Assembly: GCF_009649845.1 (NCBI RefSeq)
Contig: NZ_WJIE01000016.1
Span: forward strand, 1 to 64,000
DNA: 64,000 nucleotides
Direction of reading: 5' to 3'
Source of the DNA: Polyangium spumosum
Lineage (GTDB): Bacteria; Myxococcota_A; Polyangia; Polyangiales; Polyangiaceae
A program made the position numbers and the translations under genes. Positions 52,341 to 62,471 of the stretch are shown here, piece after piece (the stretch's first letter is position 1; each line of letters starts with the position of its first letter). Below the pieces are notes generated by a model. That model made no database searches. It was given only the letters and a program-made list of their open reading frames with translations, and had not been told where the DNA came from.

Positions 52341-52751
52341 TCAGCCGCCCTCCACCTCGTCGAGCATCGCCGTCAGGGCGCGGAGCGCGTCCACGGTCGT
52401 GAACAGACCCACGACGGTGTCGCCCTCGACGACCACGGCCGAGCCGTACTTCTTCTCGGCCATCGTGCGCGTGACCTCGGCGAGCGGGGTCTCGGGCGAG
52501 ACGCTGTAGGGCGGGCCCAGGATGAAGTCCTCGACGCACGCCATGCCGGCGTCGACGACGCGCATGTTCTCGACGATCTTGAGCTCGCGCTCCGAGAGCA
52601 GGCCGATGAGCTTGCCAGCCTCGTCGACGATGGGCAGGTGGCGAAAGCCGTGCTCGTCGAGGAGCTTCATGGCGCGCGCCATGGTGGTCGTGCGCGGGAC
52701 GGTGAGCGGACTACGGGTCATGTACGTGCGGACGATGCGGCGCGTTCCCAT
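52341..52751 (-). CDS. CBS-domain protein
   Basis: The 136-residue protein is a pair of CBS domains (residues about 5-60 and 74-130: PLTVPRTTTMARAMKLLDEHG, and PYSVSPETPLAEVTRTMAEKK). CBS pairs bind adenosyl nucleotides and regulate partner proteins. No effector domain is attached. It is complete and separated by 70 bp from the next upstream gene. Confidence 0.9.
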   Translation of the reverse strand: MGTRRIVRTYMTRSPLTVPRTTTMARAMKLLDEHGFRHLPIVDEAGKLIGLLSERELKIVENMRVVDAGMACVEDFILGPPYSVSPETPLAEVTRTMAEKKYGSAVVVEGDTVVGLFTTVDALRALTAMLDEVEGG

Positions 52752-52821
52752 GCGGTAACGCGGTACCGCGGCGCGCCTCGCTCCGCAAGCGGGGAGCAGC
52801 CTGCCGCGACACGTCGCGCCC

Positions 52822-53349
52822 TCAAGGCGACGGCAGGAGGGGCGCGAATCGCTCCTCGAACGCAGCGTCGACGAGCAGGCTGTGATCGAGCTCGACCGTC
52901 GTTCCGTCCTTGCCGACGAGCCGGTAACGCGCTTCGCCCATGGCGTCGACCGCGACGAACGAGGTCGTCTGGGCGCGGAGCTGGGGCTCGATCGCGAAAT
53001 ACCGGGTCAAGAAGACACGAATGCGCTCGGCCGCACGCTCGTTGTCCATGTACACGCCGCCGTGCGGGAGGCGGAAATAGACGCGGCTATGGGCGTCGAC
53101 GCGGACGTAATAAAATGCGTGGCTCTGCACGCCGTGCCCCCAGAAGCCGACGAGCAGGTATCCCTCGGGCGCGCTGCGGAGAAACGGGCCGATCTCGGCC
53201 TGGGCGAGGGCGACGCCGTGCGCGTGCGCGACCTCCGATCCCACGAGCATGGCCGCCCCGTCGAAGGGACGCAGCGGACCCGTGGGGAGCATGCCCTCCG
53301 GCGGGAGGATGCCGAATCGGTCGTGGAAGGTCTGGACGAGTCGCTTCAT
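52822..53349 (-). CDS. Protein of unknown function
   Basis: This 175-residue soluble protein is not recognised. It has a regular alpha/beta pattern (GYLLVGFWGHGVQSHAFYYVRV, HSRVYFRLPHGGVYMD, RIRVFLTRYFAIEPQL) and no signal peptide. It lies 15 bp downstream of the SDR gene on the same strand, so they are probably one transcript. Confidence 0.65.
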   Translation of the reverse strand: MKRLVQTFHDRFGILPPEGMLPTGPLRPFDGAAMLVGSEVAHAHGVALAQAEIGPFLRSAPEGYLLVGFWGHGVQSHAFYYVRVDAHSRVYFRLPHGGVYMDNERAAERIRVFLTRYFAIEPQLRAQTTSFVAVDAMGEARYRLVGKDGTTVELDHSLLVDAAFEERFAPLLPSP

Positions 53350-53364
53350 CGGCAGGCGAAGGGC

Positions 53365-54150
53365 TCACGCGAGCACGCGCCCCTCCATTCCGCCGGCGAC
53401 GAGCAGCGCTTCACCCGAGAGGTGACCCGCCATCGCAGGCGAGGCGAGGAACAACACGGCGCGCGCGACGTCCGTCGGGGTCGCGAGCTTTCGCAGGGGC
53501 ATGGTGCGCAGCGTGGTCTCGAGCGCGCCGTGCTGCTCGAGGCACGCCTCGACCATCGGCGTCACGGTCCAGCCGGGCTCGACGAGGTTGACGCGGCCGC
53601 GCGGATCGAGGGCCACGATCTCGTTCTTGAGCGAGAGCGAGAGGCCCCGGAGCCCGGCCTTGCTGGCCGCATATTCGCTGTGCCCGCGCTCGCCGAAACG
53701 GCCGGCGGTGGAGCCGACGAGCACGAGGCTCGCGCCGCGCTCGTCCTCGCGCGGGCCCGTTCGCGCGAGGGAGGCGAGGAACGCGCGGGCGGTCCAGATG
53801 GCGCCGAGCAGGTTCGTCTCGATCACGTCGCGGGCGCGGGCGGGCGCCATCTCGTGCAGCGGGGTCGCGTCGGGCGGCCAGACGCCGGCGCACGCGACGC
53901 AGACGTCGACGCGGCCGAACCGAGCCTCGGCCTCGCGCATGGCCTGGTCGACGGCCGAGGGATCACGCACGTCGCCCACGAGCGAGACGGCGCGCGCGCG
54001 GTCTCCCTCGGGCATGCCGCGGCGCGAGAAGGCCGCGACGGAGGCGCCCTCTGCGAGGAAGGCGCGGCATATCTCGTTGCCGATGCCGCCGGAGGCGCCG
54101 GTCACGAAGACGACGGAGCCCTGTAGTTCCAGGTCCACGGACGTGCGCAT
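53365..54150 (-). CDS. Short-chain dehydrogenase/reductase
   Basis: The 261-residue protein has the NAD(P) loop TGASGGIG (17-24), the catalytic Ser in VGSTAG, and Tyr/Lys in EYAASKAG. The start is ATG 54150; the frame continues upstream but without the fold. The substrate is unknown. It is followed by the hypothetical gene at 52822 and lies 50 bp after the PHP gene. Confidence 0.92.
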   Translation of the reverse strand: MRTSVDLELQGSVVFVTGASGGIGNEICRAFLAEGASVAAFSRRGMPEGDRARAVSLVGDVRDPSAVDQAMREAEARFGRVDVCVACAGVWPPDATPLHEMAPARARDVIETNLLGAIWTARAFLASLARTGPREDERGASLVLVGSTAGRFGERGHSEYAASKAGLRGLSLSLKNEIVALDPRGRVNLVEPGWTVTPMVEACLEQHGALETTLRTMPLRKLATPTDVARAVLFLASPAMAGHLSGEALLVAGGMEGRVLA

Positions 54151-54200
54151 AAAACGAACGCGGCCCGACGACAAGCAGGAGAGCACGGCCGAACCCTCCT

Positions 54201-56684
54201 TCAGCGCACGAACACCGGATTCGTGAACGAGAGGGGCGGGACGCCGGGCACGTAGGCGTCCATCGTCCTCGTGCCTCGCGCGATGGCGAGGATCCAGTCG
54301 CCCTTCTCGAAGGTCTCGCGAAAGCGCTGCTCGACGGGGCCCTTGCGGCCGGTGATGGGGAAGGTCCGCAAGGTCTTTCCGCGCTTGACGAGCTCGATCC
54401 GGTCGACGTCGATCCAGGGCGGCGCGTCCACGCGGACCGTGACCTCGGCCTCGCCCGGCGGGATCGTCTCGCCCATTCCAGCGCCAGCGACCTCGATCCG
54501 GACGAACGGCCCTCCCGACACGCTGACGTTCCCCTTCCGCAATGCGTCCACGAACGCCGCCTCCGAGAAGGCGCCCTTCGCGTCGCTCCCGACGAACACC
54601 AGGTTCCGGGGCAAACCCGCCTCGTGATAAGCGAGCTTGTGCGAGTCGGAGTTGCCCGTGCCGACGACGCGGAAGCCGGCGTCGAGGAGCGCATACCAGT
54701 CGCGCATGACGGGCTCGACGCCGGCGATGTAACGGGAGTGGTCGCCGTTGTAGACCTCGAGCAGATCGAAGCCGAGGTCGGCGAGCGGCGAGCGATCGAG
54801 CCAGCCCTTCACGTCGTCGGGATCGAAGCGGAGGAGCTCGAAGTACCCGATCCCGCCCCAGCGAGGGTGGTTCACCTGGAGGATCGTGCTCGTACCGTAG
54901 GGTTTCTGGGCCCGCGCGGCGGCGAAGATCTCGGCCGGCAAGACGCCGATCCAGGGGAGCGCCGGGGCGGCCGGGAGCATCGGAAAAACGTTGAAATGGC
55001 CCCAGGCGGGGGAGGTGACCTCGTCGCCGACGATGCTGACGAGATCGGCGCCGAGGCCCATTTCGCGGATCGTGGGGCCGTAATCGGTGACGGCGTTGTG
55101 ATCGGTGGCGACGGCGACGTCGACGCCCACGGAGACGAGGCTCCGCACGCGCTCGGCGAGCGGCGCGGGGGCGTCGGGGGAGGGCTCGGCGTGGAGGTGC
55201 AGATCGGCCGAGACAAACCCCTTCGTGTCGACGACGCGCTCGAGCTTGGCGCGGACCACGACGTCCCGGCCAGCCGTGATCTCGACGTCCTCCTCGTGGG
55301 CCGAGTACGCGAAGCCGCGCGTGAGGGCGACGTGGTATTTGCCGGGCGGGACGAAGAGCTCGCGCTCGCCGCGGTCGAGGTAGGCCACGTTGAGCGAAGC
55401 GCCGGAGACGGGTTCGTCGCCCCAGTCGGGATCGGGCGTGCCGTCCTTGCCACGCACGAGGAGCCGCGCGGGGATGGGATTTCCGGCCTCGGTGACGCTG
55501 ACGCGCAGGCGGCCGGCGATCGGCTGGGCGCGGGCCGCCTCGGCGGCGAGGGATTCGACGCGAAACCAGGGCCCCGGGGCGTGGCCCGGCGCGACGAGGC
55601 GCGCGTCGAAGCAGCCCTCGGGCAGCTCGATCGTGCGGTCTGTCTTGCCAACCACACGCGGGTCGGCGGCGAGCTCGGCATAAACGCGGCGGCGGCCGGC
55701 GCCGTCGCAGCGGGCGAGCTCGACGCGGCCGCCGCGGGCGGCGACCGTGGGAAGGGCGACGCGGCGGCGCGCGGCGGGGGCGCGGCAGGGCAAGGCGAGC
55801 GCGGCGTCGCCAGCGGAGCGGTCGCTCAGGGTGACGGCGACGCGGCGACGCTCGGAAAAGCCGGCGTGGACGACGGGGACGACCCGCTCGCCGGTGAGGG
55901 CGGCCTCGAAAAACCCATATTCGGGGGAGCCGAAGCGCGCGAAGAGGGGGCCCTCCTCGGAGCAGAGCGCGTACGCGGTGCCGAGGCTGTCGCGGGCGAC
56001 GAACTCGGCGCGGAAATGCAGGGCTCGGGTGACGGCGCCCGCGCCCTCGACCCACGTGGGCACGTTGCCCCAATGGATGTTCTCGCCGAGGGTGACGGCG
56101 AGCGCGGGGAGGCGCTTGGCGGCGCCGAGGGGGCCGGGATCGACGGGCTCGATCTCGGGCGCGGCGACGGCGGCGCTCTCGATCCAGAGCGCGTCGCCGG
56201 TGCCGAAATGATAAAAACTCACGTGCGAGAGGGGCTGTCCCCGCACGGCGCGATCGACGCGGACCACGTTTTTCTTCTCGCCGACGAGATCGACGCGGAC
56301 GACGTCGGAGGCCGCGACGCCGAGGCCGATCTGGAGCACGGATTGGAGGGAGACCATTCCATCCGCGCCGCCCTCGAGGCCATAATCGACGAGGTGGCCC
56401 TTCGCCGAGACGACGGCGACACGCCCGGCGTGCGAGAGCACGAAATCCCCGGGGCGGGCGTCGACACGCAGGCCCTTCAGGGGAACTTTGTCGCGGGCTT
56501 CGACGGGCGCGGCGGTGCCGAGGGCGCCACGCGGAGGCTCGAGGGAGACCTCGCGCGGGACGACGGGCGCAGGCGGCTCTTCGGGCGGATCCGAGGCCGA
56601 AGCGCCCGTGGGGCCGGTGGGCGCAGCGGCGCAGGAGGCGGCGAGCGCAGCGAACGCGAGGACGAACGGGGAGGAGAGGCGCAT
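54201..56684 (-). CDS. PHP-domain lipoprotein (CehA/McbA-like metallohydrolase)
   Basis: ATG 56684 gives an 827-residue lipoprotein (lipobox LAASC, Cys 18). The N-terminal half is an unrecognised beta-rich region. The C-terminal half is a PHP-type domain: DLHLH (494-498), ATDHN, VNHPR and GNSDSH, which hold the metal ligands of the CehA/McbA group. These hydrolyse esters or phosphoesters. The protein is exported, so the substrate is extracellular. It lies 28 bp after the helicase-like gene. Confidence 0.87.
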   Translation of the reverse strand: MRLSSPFVLAFAALAASCAAAPTGPTGASASDPPEEPPAPVVPREVSLEPPRGALGTAAPVEARDKVPLKGLRVDARPGDFVLSHAGRVAVVSAKGHLVDYGLEGGADGMVSLQSVLQIGLGVAASDVVRVDLVGEKKNVVRVDRAVRGQPLSHVSFYHFGTGDALWIESAAVAAPEIEPVDPGPLGAAKRLPALAVTLGENIHWGNVPTWVEGAGAVTRALHFRAEFVARDSLGTAYALCSEEGPLFARFGSPEYGFFEAALTGERVVPVVHAGFSERRRVAVTLSDRSAGDAALALPCRAPAARRRVALPTVAARGGRVELARCDGAGRRRVYAELAADPRVVGKTDRTIELPEGCFDARLVAPGHAPGPWFRVESLAAEAARAQPIAGRLRVSVTEAGNPIPARLLVRGKDGTPDPDWGDEPVSGASLNVAYLDRGERELFVPPGKYHVALTRGFAYSAHEEDVEITAGRDVVVRAKLERVVDTKGFVSADLHLHAEPSPDAPAPLAERVRSLVSVGVDVAVATDHNAVTDYGPTIREMGLGADLVSIVGDEVTSPAWGHFNVFPMLPAAPALPWIGVLPAEIFAAARAQKPYGTSTILQVNHPRWGGIGYFELLRFDPDDVKGWLDRSPLADLGFDLLEVYNGDHSRYIAGVEPVMRDWYALLDAGFRVVGTGNSDSHKLAYHEAGLPRNLVFVGSDAKGAFSEAAFVDALRKGNVSVSGGPFVRIEVAGAGMGETIPPGEAEVTVRVDAPPWIDVDRIELVKRGKTLRTFPITGRKGPVEQRFRETFEKGDWILAIARGTRTMDAYVPGVPPLSFTNPVFVR

Positions 56685-56712
56685 CGAGGGGCGGGAGGAT
56701 AACCGAAATGCG

Positions 56713-59700
56713 TCAGCTCCGGCCGAGGATCTTTCCGAGGAGCTCCCGCACGCCCCGCTTGTCGAGCTTGCTCTCCTCCCCCGGCGCCGCGTGGCATTGC
56801 GGAATTTGCAGGCACGACGGGCACCCGTCGGGCGCGGCACAACGCGAAGGGCAACGCTCGACGATCGCCAGGGAAAAACCACACACGACGCGCAGGACGT
56901 CGAGCGTCACCGCCTCGGAAAAACCCACGCCGCCGGGGTGGGCGTCGACGAACACGATCGCCGGGGTTTCTGTCGCGCCGAAGCGCGCGACGCGCACGAT
57001 GAGCAGGTCCTCCTCGCGGCACCACACGAACGCGGGCAAGGTCACGCGGAAGAGGTGCACGAGCGCGTGCAGCGTGCCCTCGCCGATCGGCCCGAACGAG
57101 GCCTCGGGCAGGGCGAGGACCGCCGCTTTCGTCGCGTGACGAAACACGAGCGGATCGGCGTACATCGTGACGTCGCGCGGCTCTCCGTCGGGGCCGTGGC
57201 GGCGCAGGCCGAGGCTGCGCTCCTCGACCTCGACGAGCCGGCGCTCGAAGAGGAACGGCGCGCCGCCGAGCGACCTCCGTGGCTCGGCGCGGCGCTCGGC
57301 TCGCTCCCCTTCCCGGCCGTCTTTTTGCGGAGCTTCTTTGCGGCGCTCGACGGGCGTGACCGAGACCTCGCGAATGGGGCTCGTGACGAGCGCGCGCTCC
57401 TCGCGCTCGCACGCGATGCGGCCGGAGGCGAGGCCGTCCTGCTCGGAGGCGGGTTTGACCACGTAACGGCCGCCGCGAAACACGAAAATGCGGCCCGGGT
57501 ACGCGGCCGAGAGCATGCGGGCGCGCTCGACGCCGTAGAGGACCTCGCCCGTGTGGCGATCGACGAGCCACGCCGGCTCGGCCGCGACGTCGAAACAAAG
57601 CGCCGGGTGCGCCTCGCCGGCAGCCGAGAACCGGTGGACCTCGCGGCGCTCGCCGGTCTGCGGGTCGAGGACCGTCAACGTGGTCCGCGCGAGGCGCGTG
57701 GCCTCGGTAGAATCGGCTTTCCCAGGCGAAAGCGCGCTCTCGACGACGGGACGGGAGAAGTCCGCGGCGAGCTCGTCCTCGCTCCACGCGGCCTCGACGA
57801 GGGCCGCCCGGAGGTGCGCCCGCTGGATGGATTCGGCGAGCGGATCGACGACGAGGGCGCAGCCGAGATCGAGGTCGGGGTGGCGATATTGCGGGCGCTC
57901 GGCGGCGAGGAGCGCGGAGAAAGGATCGGAGTCGGGCTGCCAGAGGACGAGGACCTTCCGTTCGAGATCCGCCTGCGCAATGGCCTCGGCCTCGAGCTCG
58001 CCGGGGGATTGCGGGGGTCCGAGTTGGTCCGGCGAAACCTCTTTGGGCTCGGGTTTCGGGGGCGCGATGGCCTTGCCGACGCGCTCGCCGGCGCCGAGCG
58101 CGGCGAGGCGCGCCTCGGGCACGGTGGCGGCGCGAAAGCCCACGTGCGCGGCGAGGATCGGGCTCTTTCCGTACGTCGCGGCGCGGACGCGCGCGATCAC
58201 GACCTCGGCCTCGGAGAGGGCGCGCGAGAGCTCGCTTCGCTCCTCGGCGAAGGCGCGGCCACGCGTGGCGACGTCGCGACCGAGGCTCCATTCGTTCGCC
58301 CGCGCGACGTCGGCCCGCGAGAGGACGTCGTCGTACCCGAAGAGCTCCGCGGAAAAACCCTGCGCGAGGGATTCGCCGAGCGCACGCACGGCCGGGTGGA
58401 CGTCGGCCTGGGCGCGCGGGCGCGGGGGAAGGAAATACGAGACGACCGGGGGGCGCGGCGCGCCGTCGACCTCGGGGCCGAGCACGAGCATGGGGCGGCC
58501 GACGAGGCGCTCGCCGAGCTGGCCGAGGTCACGGAAGGTCGGATCGGCCGTGCAGAGGAAACGAATTCGCTCGCCTTTTTCGATGACGCGGGCGGCGGCG
58601 CGGGCCGAGGCGCGGCGGAGGCGGCGGAGGAGCAAGGCGAGGTGCGCGCCGGGGGCGCCGTGCCATTCTTCGAGATCCGGCAAGACCACGAGCCCGAGGC
58701 CCCCGAGGAACGCCGACCATTCTTTTTGCCTGCCACAAAGCTCGCGGTGCACGCCCTCGGGGTCGGCGAAGACGAGCGAGGGGGAGGCGTGGGTCGGATC
58801 CGCCGCGCCGGCGCCCGCGGCGATGTTCGCCGCGTGGACATTCCATTTCCAGCGTAATGCTTCGGCCCGCGCGAGGACGCGCTGCTCGGCCACGCGCGCG
58901 GCGGCGGCGGAGGGGGCGAGCCAGAGGACGTTCTCGGCCTCGACGAGGAGCGCGTAAAAGAGGAGCAGATCGAGCGTCGTGGTTTTTCCGGAGAGCGGCG
59001 GCGTGCAAAGGAGGATATTTTTGCGCTCCTCGAAGGCGTCGCAGGCGAGCCCTTGATGGACGTAGAGGCCCTTCTCGGCGCCGAGCTCGCGGGAGAGATC
59101 GTCGAGCAGACGTTTGGCGCGTAAATCCGTGCCCGGCGAGATGCGTGCGGGCTCGACGCCCGGCGTCTCGGGCGGCAGGAGCAAGGGGCCCTGGGCCGCG
59201 TGAATGGACTCGACGAGCGGGCGCAGCGGCGGGCGGGGCGCGGGGGGCTCTTCCTTCCTTTCGGCCTCAGGTTTGTCGGGGCTCTTCGTGCGGGTCGCGA
59301 GGTTCCGGCGGAGGCCGTCGAGCGCGATCGCCGATCCGACCCAGAGCGGCGCCGGGAAATGCCCCGCGAGCGCGGCAGGCAGGGCGAGCGCGGCGAGGCC
59401 GACGAGGGCGAACACCAGCGGGCCTTGCCAGCGCACGAAGCGCGATTCGACGAACTCGACGCTCGTCCAGTGGCCGAGCAGCTTGAAGACGCGGCCAAAA
59501 CGATCTTCGGCGAGCGGCGTGCTCTCCACGGGTTTGACCGGGAGCGGTCGTCCCTCGGCGAGGGCCTTTGCAATGGCCTTCTGCTGCTCCAGCCGCTCGC
59601 GCGCGAGGACGTCGTCGGGCTTCTGCTCGAGCGAGCCGAGCTCTTCGAGGGTCCGCGCGGCCCAGAAGACGAGGCCGAGGTAAACGGCCGCGCCGAGGAG

Positions 59701-60096
59701 CAAGGCGAGCGGCAAATGCACGGGGCCGGGGAGCACGAATCGCCCGCCCGCGGCGAGGGCGAGGACGCGGCGTAAAACCTCGTAGGCTTCCCTCCCCTCC
59801 CCCGGGGCGAGGAGCAAGAGCGCGCGCTCCTCGAGCAGCAACATGTCGTAATGGGCGAGCAGCGCGTCGACGAGGGCCACGACGAGCGAGAGCGCGAAGA
59901 CGACGAGGCCGGCGAGCGCGAAGAGGGGGCCCGTGGAGACACGAAGGGCGCGGAGCTCGAAGCGGGCCCGCGCGAGCGCGCCGAGGTAAAGGAGCACGGC
60001 GAGGGCGACGGCCATGCCGCCGAGGCTCGTTCGAATGGGTTTGGCCTGGGCGAGGCGGGACCATTCGCCGAGGATCGTGAGGATCGTGTCGATCAC
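56713..60096 (-). CDS. Membrane-anchored SF2 helicase relative with DUF1998/MZB zinc domain
   Basis: The 1127-residue protein has N-terminal hydrophobic segments (about 28-45, 55-78, 123-148, 225-250), then an SF2-type core: P-loop CTPPLSGKTTT with K371, and the region LPDLEEWHGAPGAH followed by LALLLRRLRR, which aligns with the MrfA/YprA-type DExH segment (DELHTYRG...SHVALVLRRLRR). Here the acidic pair reads P473-D474 and the SAT motif reads TAD, so ATPase or helicase action may be altered or lost. The C-terminus has Cys residues at 1082-1101 (ERCPSRCAAPDGCPSC...PQC), the DUF1998/MZB metal site. It overlaps the upstream gene by 4 bp. Confidence 0.75.
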   Translation of the reverse strand: MIDTILTILGEWSRLAQAKPIRTSLGGMAVALAVLLYLGALARARFELRALRVSTGPLFALAGLVVFALSLVVALVDALLAHYDMLLLEERALLLLAPGEGREAYEVLRRVLALAAGGRFVLPGPVHLPLALLLGAAVYLGLVFWAARTLEELGSLEQKPDDVLARERLEQQKAIAKALAEGRPLPVKPVESTPLAEDRFGRVFKLLGHWTSVEFVESRFVRWQGPLVFALVGLAALALPAALAGHFPAPLWVGSAIALDGLRRNLATRTKSPDKPEAERKEEPPAPRPPLRPLVESIHAAQGPLLLPPETPGVEPARISPGTDLRAKRLLDDLSRELGAEKGLYVHQGLACDAFEERKNILLCTPPLSGKTTTLDLLLFYALLVEAENVLWLAPSAAAARVAEQRVLARAEALRWKWNVHAANIAAGAGAADPTHASPSLVFADPEGVHRELCGRQKEWSAFLGGLGLVVLPDLEEWHGAPGAHLALLLRRLRRASARAAARVIEKGERIRFLCTADPTFRDLGQLGERLVGRPMLVLGPEVDGAPRPPVVSYFLPPRPRAQADVHPAVRALGESLAQGFSAELFGYDDVLSRADVARANEWSLGRDVATRGRAFAEERSELSRALSEAEVVIARVRAATYGKSPILAAHVGFRAATVPEARLAALGAGERVGKAIAPPKPEPKEVSPDQLGPPQSPGELEAEAIAQADLERKVLVLWQPDSDPFSALLAAERPQYRHPDLDLGCALVVDPLAESIQRAHLRAALVEAAWSEDELAADFSRPVVESALSPGKADSTEATRLARTTLTVLDPQTGERREVHRFSAAGEAHPALCFDVAAEPAWLVDRHTGEVLYGVERARMLSAAYPGRIFVFRGGRYVVKPASEQDGLASGRIACEREERALVTSPIREVSVTPVERRKEAPQKDGREGERAERRAEPRRSLGGAPFLFERRLVEVEERSLGLRRHGPDGEPRDVTMYADPLVFRHATKAAVLALPEASFGPIGEGTLHALVHLFRVTLPAFVWCREEDLLIVRVARFGATETPAIVFVDAHPGGVGFSEAVTLDVLRVVCGFSLAIVERCPSRCAAPDGCPSCLQIPQCHAAPGEESKLDKRGVRELLGKILGRS

Positions 60097-62456
60097 GCGT
60101 CCTCCGATCTCGAGAGGGCCAATGCTTCGAGCGGCAATCCGGTGCGCGCGACGACGAGGAGGATCGAATCGGGGTCCGGGGAGAGGGCCCGCACGTCCCA
60201 GGCGCTTTCAAAACCGCCCTCGGCGAGCGCGGCGTCGACGAGCGGGCGGGCCTCGGGCGGCGCGAAGAGGAGCCGGAGCGGCGCGGGGGCCTCGGCCGCG
60301 TATTTCGAGGCGAGCTCGAGGCCGGGCGAGAGCTTGAGGAAGAGGCGACGGAGGAACGACCTCGCGGAGGACTCGGCCGCCTGGTGCAGCGCGGATTTGC
60401 CCTCCTCGAAGGGCGAGGTCTCCTCGAAGGATTCGAGCTCGGCGTGGCAAAACGAAAGGAGCTCGTCGGGCGCGGCGAACGGCGCCTCCGTCCAGGGGCG
60501 CTCGGCGAGGCTCTCGCGCAGCCAGCGCTCGGCGGCGGCGCTCGGCTCGGGGGGGCGAATCTCGGCGTAAATGGCGTCGACGTCGTCGGGGCCGACGATG
60601 GCCGCGTGCAAGGCCGAGGAGGAGAGCAATCCGCCGGAAGAGAGGTGGCGCTCGCCCTCGTGCTCCTCGCGGACGAGGGCGCGTTCGGCGGCGGCGAGGG
60701 CGGCGCGCGTGGCTTCGAGCGCGGCGATGGTCCTCTCGATGCGGCCGACGAGGTGGGCGAGGACGCGCTGGACCCAGAGGAGACGCGCATAATGCAGGCG
60801 TCGCTCGTAATGGCCGACGAGGTCCTCGCGGATGTGGCGCGTGATCGACTGCGCGAGGTCGTCCCGGGCCTCGCAGGCCCAGTTGTGGTGGCGTTTGCGG
60901 TGCTTCCAGAGGCGATACCCCGTCGAATAGGCCGAGATCGCGGCGCCGGCGAGGAGGGGGACGGGCGGGGTGAAAAAAGGGCGGAGCCGGCCCTCGGGCA
61001 AGGGGGAGAGGGAATCGAAGAAGGGCGGGAACGGGGCGAGGAGGGCGCGATAAGACGAGACGAGCACGCCCGAGAGGAGGAGCGCGGAGACGAGGCCGAG
61101 GGCCGCGCCGAGCACGATCATGCGGCGGGGACGCGGGCGATAGGAGACGGCCTCCGAGAGGGCGGCGAGTTTCTCCGCGAGCGGCGAGGGCGGGAGCGGC
61201 GAGAGCTCGGGCGCCTCGATCGCCCGGACGACCTCGTCGAGGTGCCCCTTGGCGCGGGTGCGTGCGTCCCGTAAAACCAATAAAGCCCGCGCGTGGCCCG
61301 TCGGGCGCTCGGCGACGAGCTCGGCGACGCGCACCTCGATGGCGCGCTCGCCACCTTCGAGGCGGACCTTGCCGCGTTGCTCGAGCGCCGCCGCGAGTTT
61401 GTCCATGCGAAATCGCTCGACCTCGTCGCGGAACGCGGCGATCGTGGCCTCGGCGCGGGCCCGGTAGAGCGATCCGAACTTGCGTTCGAGGATCGTCTCG
61501 GGGTCGTCGTCCCATTCGATCGGGGGGACGTCGATCGTGGGCGGCGCGAGCAATTCGGCGAGCGGCTCGGCCTCGGCGAGCTCCGTGTCGAGGCGGCCCT
61601 GCGTGGGGACGAGCGTCGCCGAGAGCGAGGCGATGTCGAGGGCGGCCGGATCGACGGGCGCGCGGAGGAGCGCGAGGATCTCGCGGCCGAGGCGCGCGGC
61701 CGCGATACGCGAGAGCGCGGCGTGATCGAAGACGAGGCTCGCGCAGGCGAAGGTGGCGAAGGTGCCCGGCGGGCCGTCGTCCTCGACGAGGCGGCGAACG
61801 CCCCGATCGTCGTCGCGCACGGGAGGCAAGCAGAGCGCCCCGAGGAACGCGGCGAAGGACCGGACCATCTCGGCGCGGGAGAGGAGGTATTTGCCGCTCT
61901 GGTCCTCGACGAGATAGACGCGGCCGCCGAGGCGCGCCCGGGGCGAACCGTGGGTTTGGCGGGACAGGTCGGCGAGGGACGCGGCGGCCCGCGCGATGAC
62001 GGCCCGATCGCCGGCGCGTGGGCAAAAGAGCAAGGGGCAAACGAGGAGCGCGCCGTCGCCCGAGCGCAAGATGGCCGAAAAGGCGCGGCGGAGGCCCGCG
62101 GCGAGCGCGGCGGCGAGGGGCGCGACGAGCGGCGCGACGGGAGCCTCGCCGAGGTCGGCGACGACGAGGACGTCACAGAGCGGGCCGCGCGGGTCCGTGG
62201 GGGACGAGGAGCCGAGGTAATGGCCGACGTCGAGCAGCGCGGCGAGCGCGTCCTCGGCGCGCTTCACGACGGGCGAATACGGGTCCTTCGCGGCCGGATC
62301 GAGCGCCGCGCCGCCTGGCTCGGCGTCCGCGGAGACGGCGACCTCGATCGCGACGAGGGAGGCATTACGAGCCGCCGCGCGCGCGACGTCGCGGCCGAAG
62401 GCGCCCACGCCGACGAGCAGCGTGGGGCGCCTCGTTCGATCGTCGTTTCCGCGCAC
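60093..62456 (-). CDS. Membrane protein with Gly-rich nucleotide-binding-like N-terminus
   Basis: The 787-residue protein begins with TLLVGVGAFGRDVARAA (residues about 11-27), a Gly-rich loop as in tubulin/FtsZ-like (Tubulin_2) proteins, followed by an alpha/beta region to about 270, a helical region, then two membrane helices (about 447-470 and 498-516: MIVLGAALGLVSALLLSGVL, LLAGAAISAYSTG). The rest is helical. It lies 15 bp after the tubulin-like gene and overlaps the helicase-like gene. The Gly-loop reading is by eye and could be a different Rossmann-type fold. Confidence 0.6.
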   Translation of the reverse strand: MRGNDDRTRRPTLLVGVGAFGRDVARAAARNASLVAIEVAVSADAEPGGAALDPAAKDPYSPVVKRAEDALAALLDVGHYLGSSSPTDPRGPLCDVLVVADLGEAPVAPLVAPLAAALAAGLRRAFSAILRSGDGALLVCPLLFCPRAGDRAVIARAAASLADLSRQTHGSPRARLGGRVYLVEDQSGKYLLSRAEMVRSFAAFLGALCLPPVRDDDRGVRRLVEDDGPPGTFATFACASLVFDHAALSRIAAARLGREILALLRAPVDPAALDIASLSATLVPTQGRLDTELAEAEPLAELLAPPTIDVPPIEWDDDPETILERKFGSLYRARAEATIAAFRDEVERFRMDKLAAALEQRGKVRLEGGERAIEVRVAELVAERPTGHARALLVLRDARTRAKGHLDEVVRAIEAPELSPLPPSPLAEKLAALSEAVSYRPRPRRMIVLGAALGLVSALLLSGVLVSSYRALLAPFPPFFDSLSPLPEGRLRPFFTPPVPLLAGAAISAYSTGYRLWKHRKRHHNWACEARDDLAQSITRHIREDLVGHYERRLHYARLLWVQRVLAHLVGRIERTIAALEATRAALAAAERALVREEHEGERHLSSGGLLSSSALHAAIVGPDDVDAIYAEIRPPEPSAAAERWLRESLAERPWTEAPFAAPDELLSFCHAELESFEETSPFEEGKSALHQAAESSARSFLRRLFLKLSPGLELASKYAAEAPAPLRLLFAPPEARPLVDAALAEGGFESAWDVRALSPDPDSILLVVARTGLPLEALALSRSEDA

Positions 62457-62471
62457 GCGCCCCCCGGGGCC

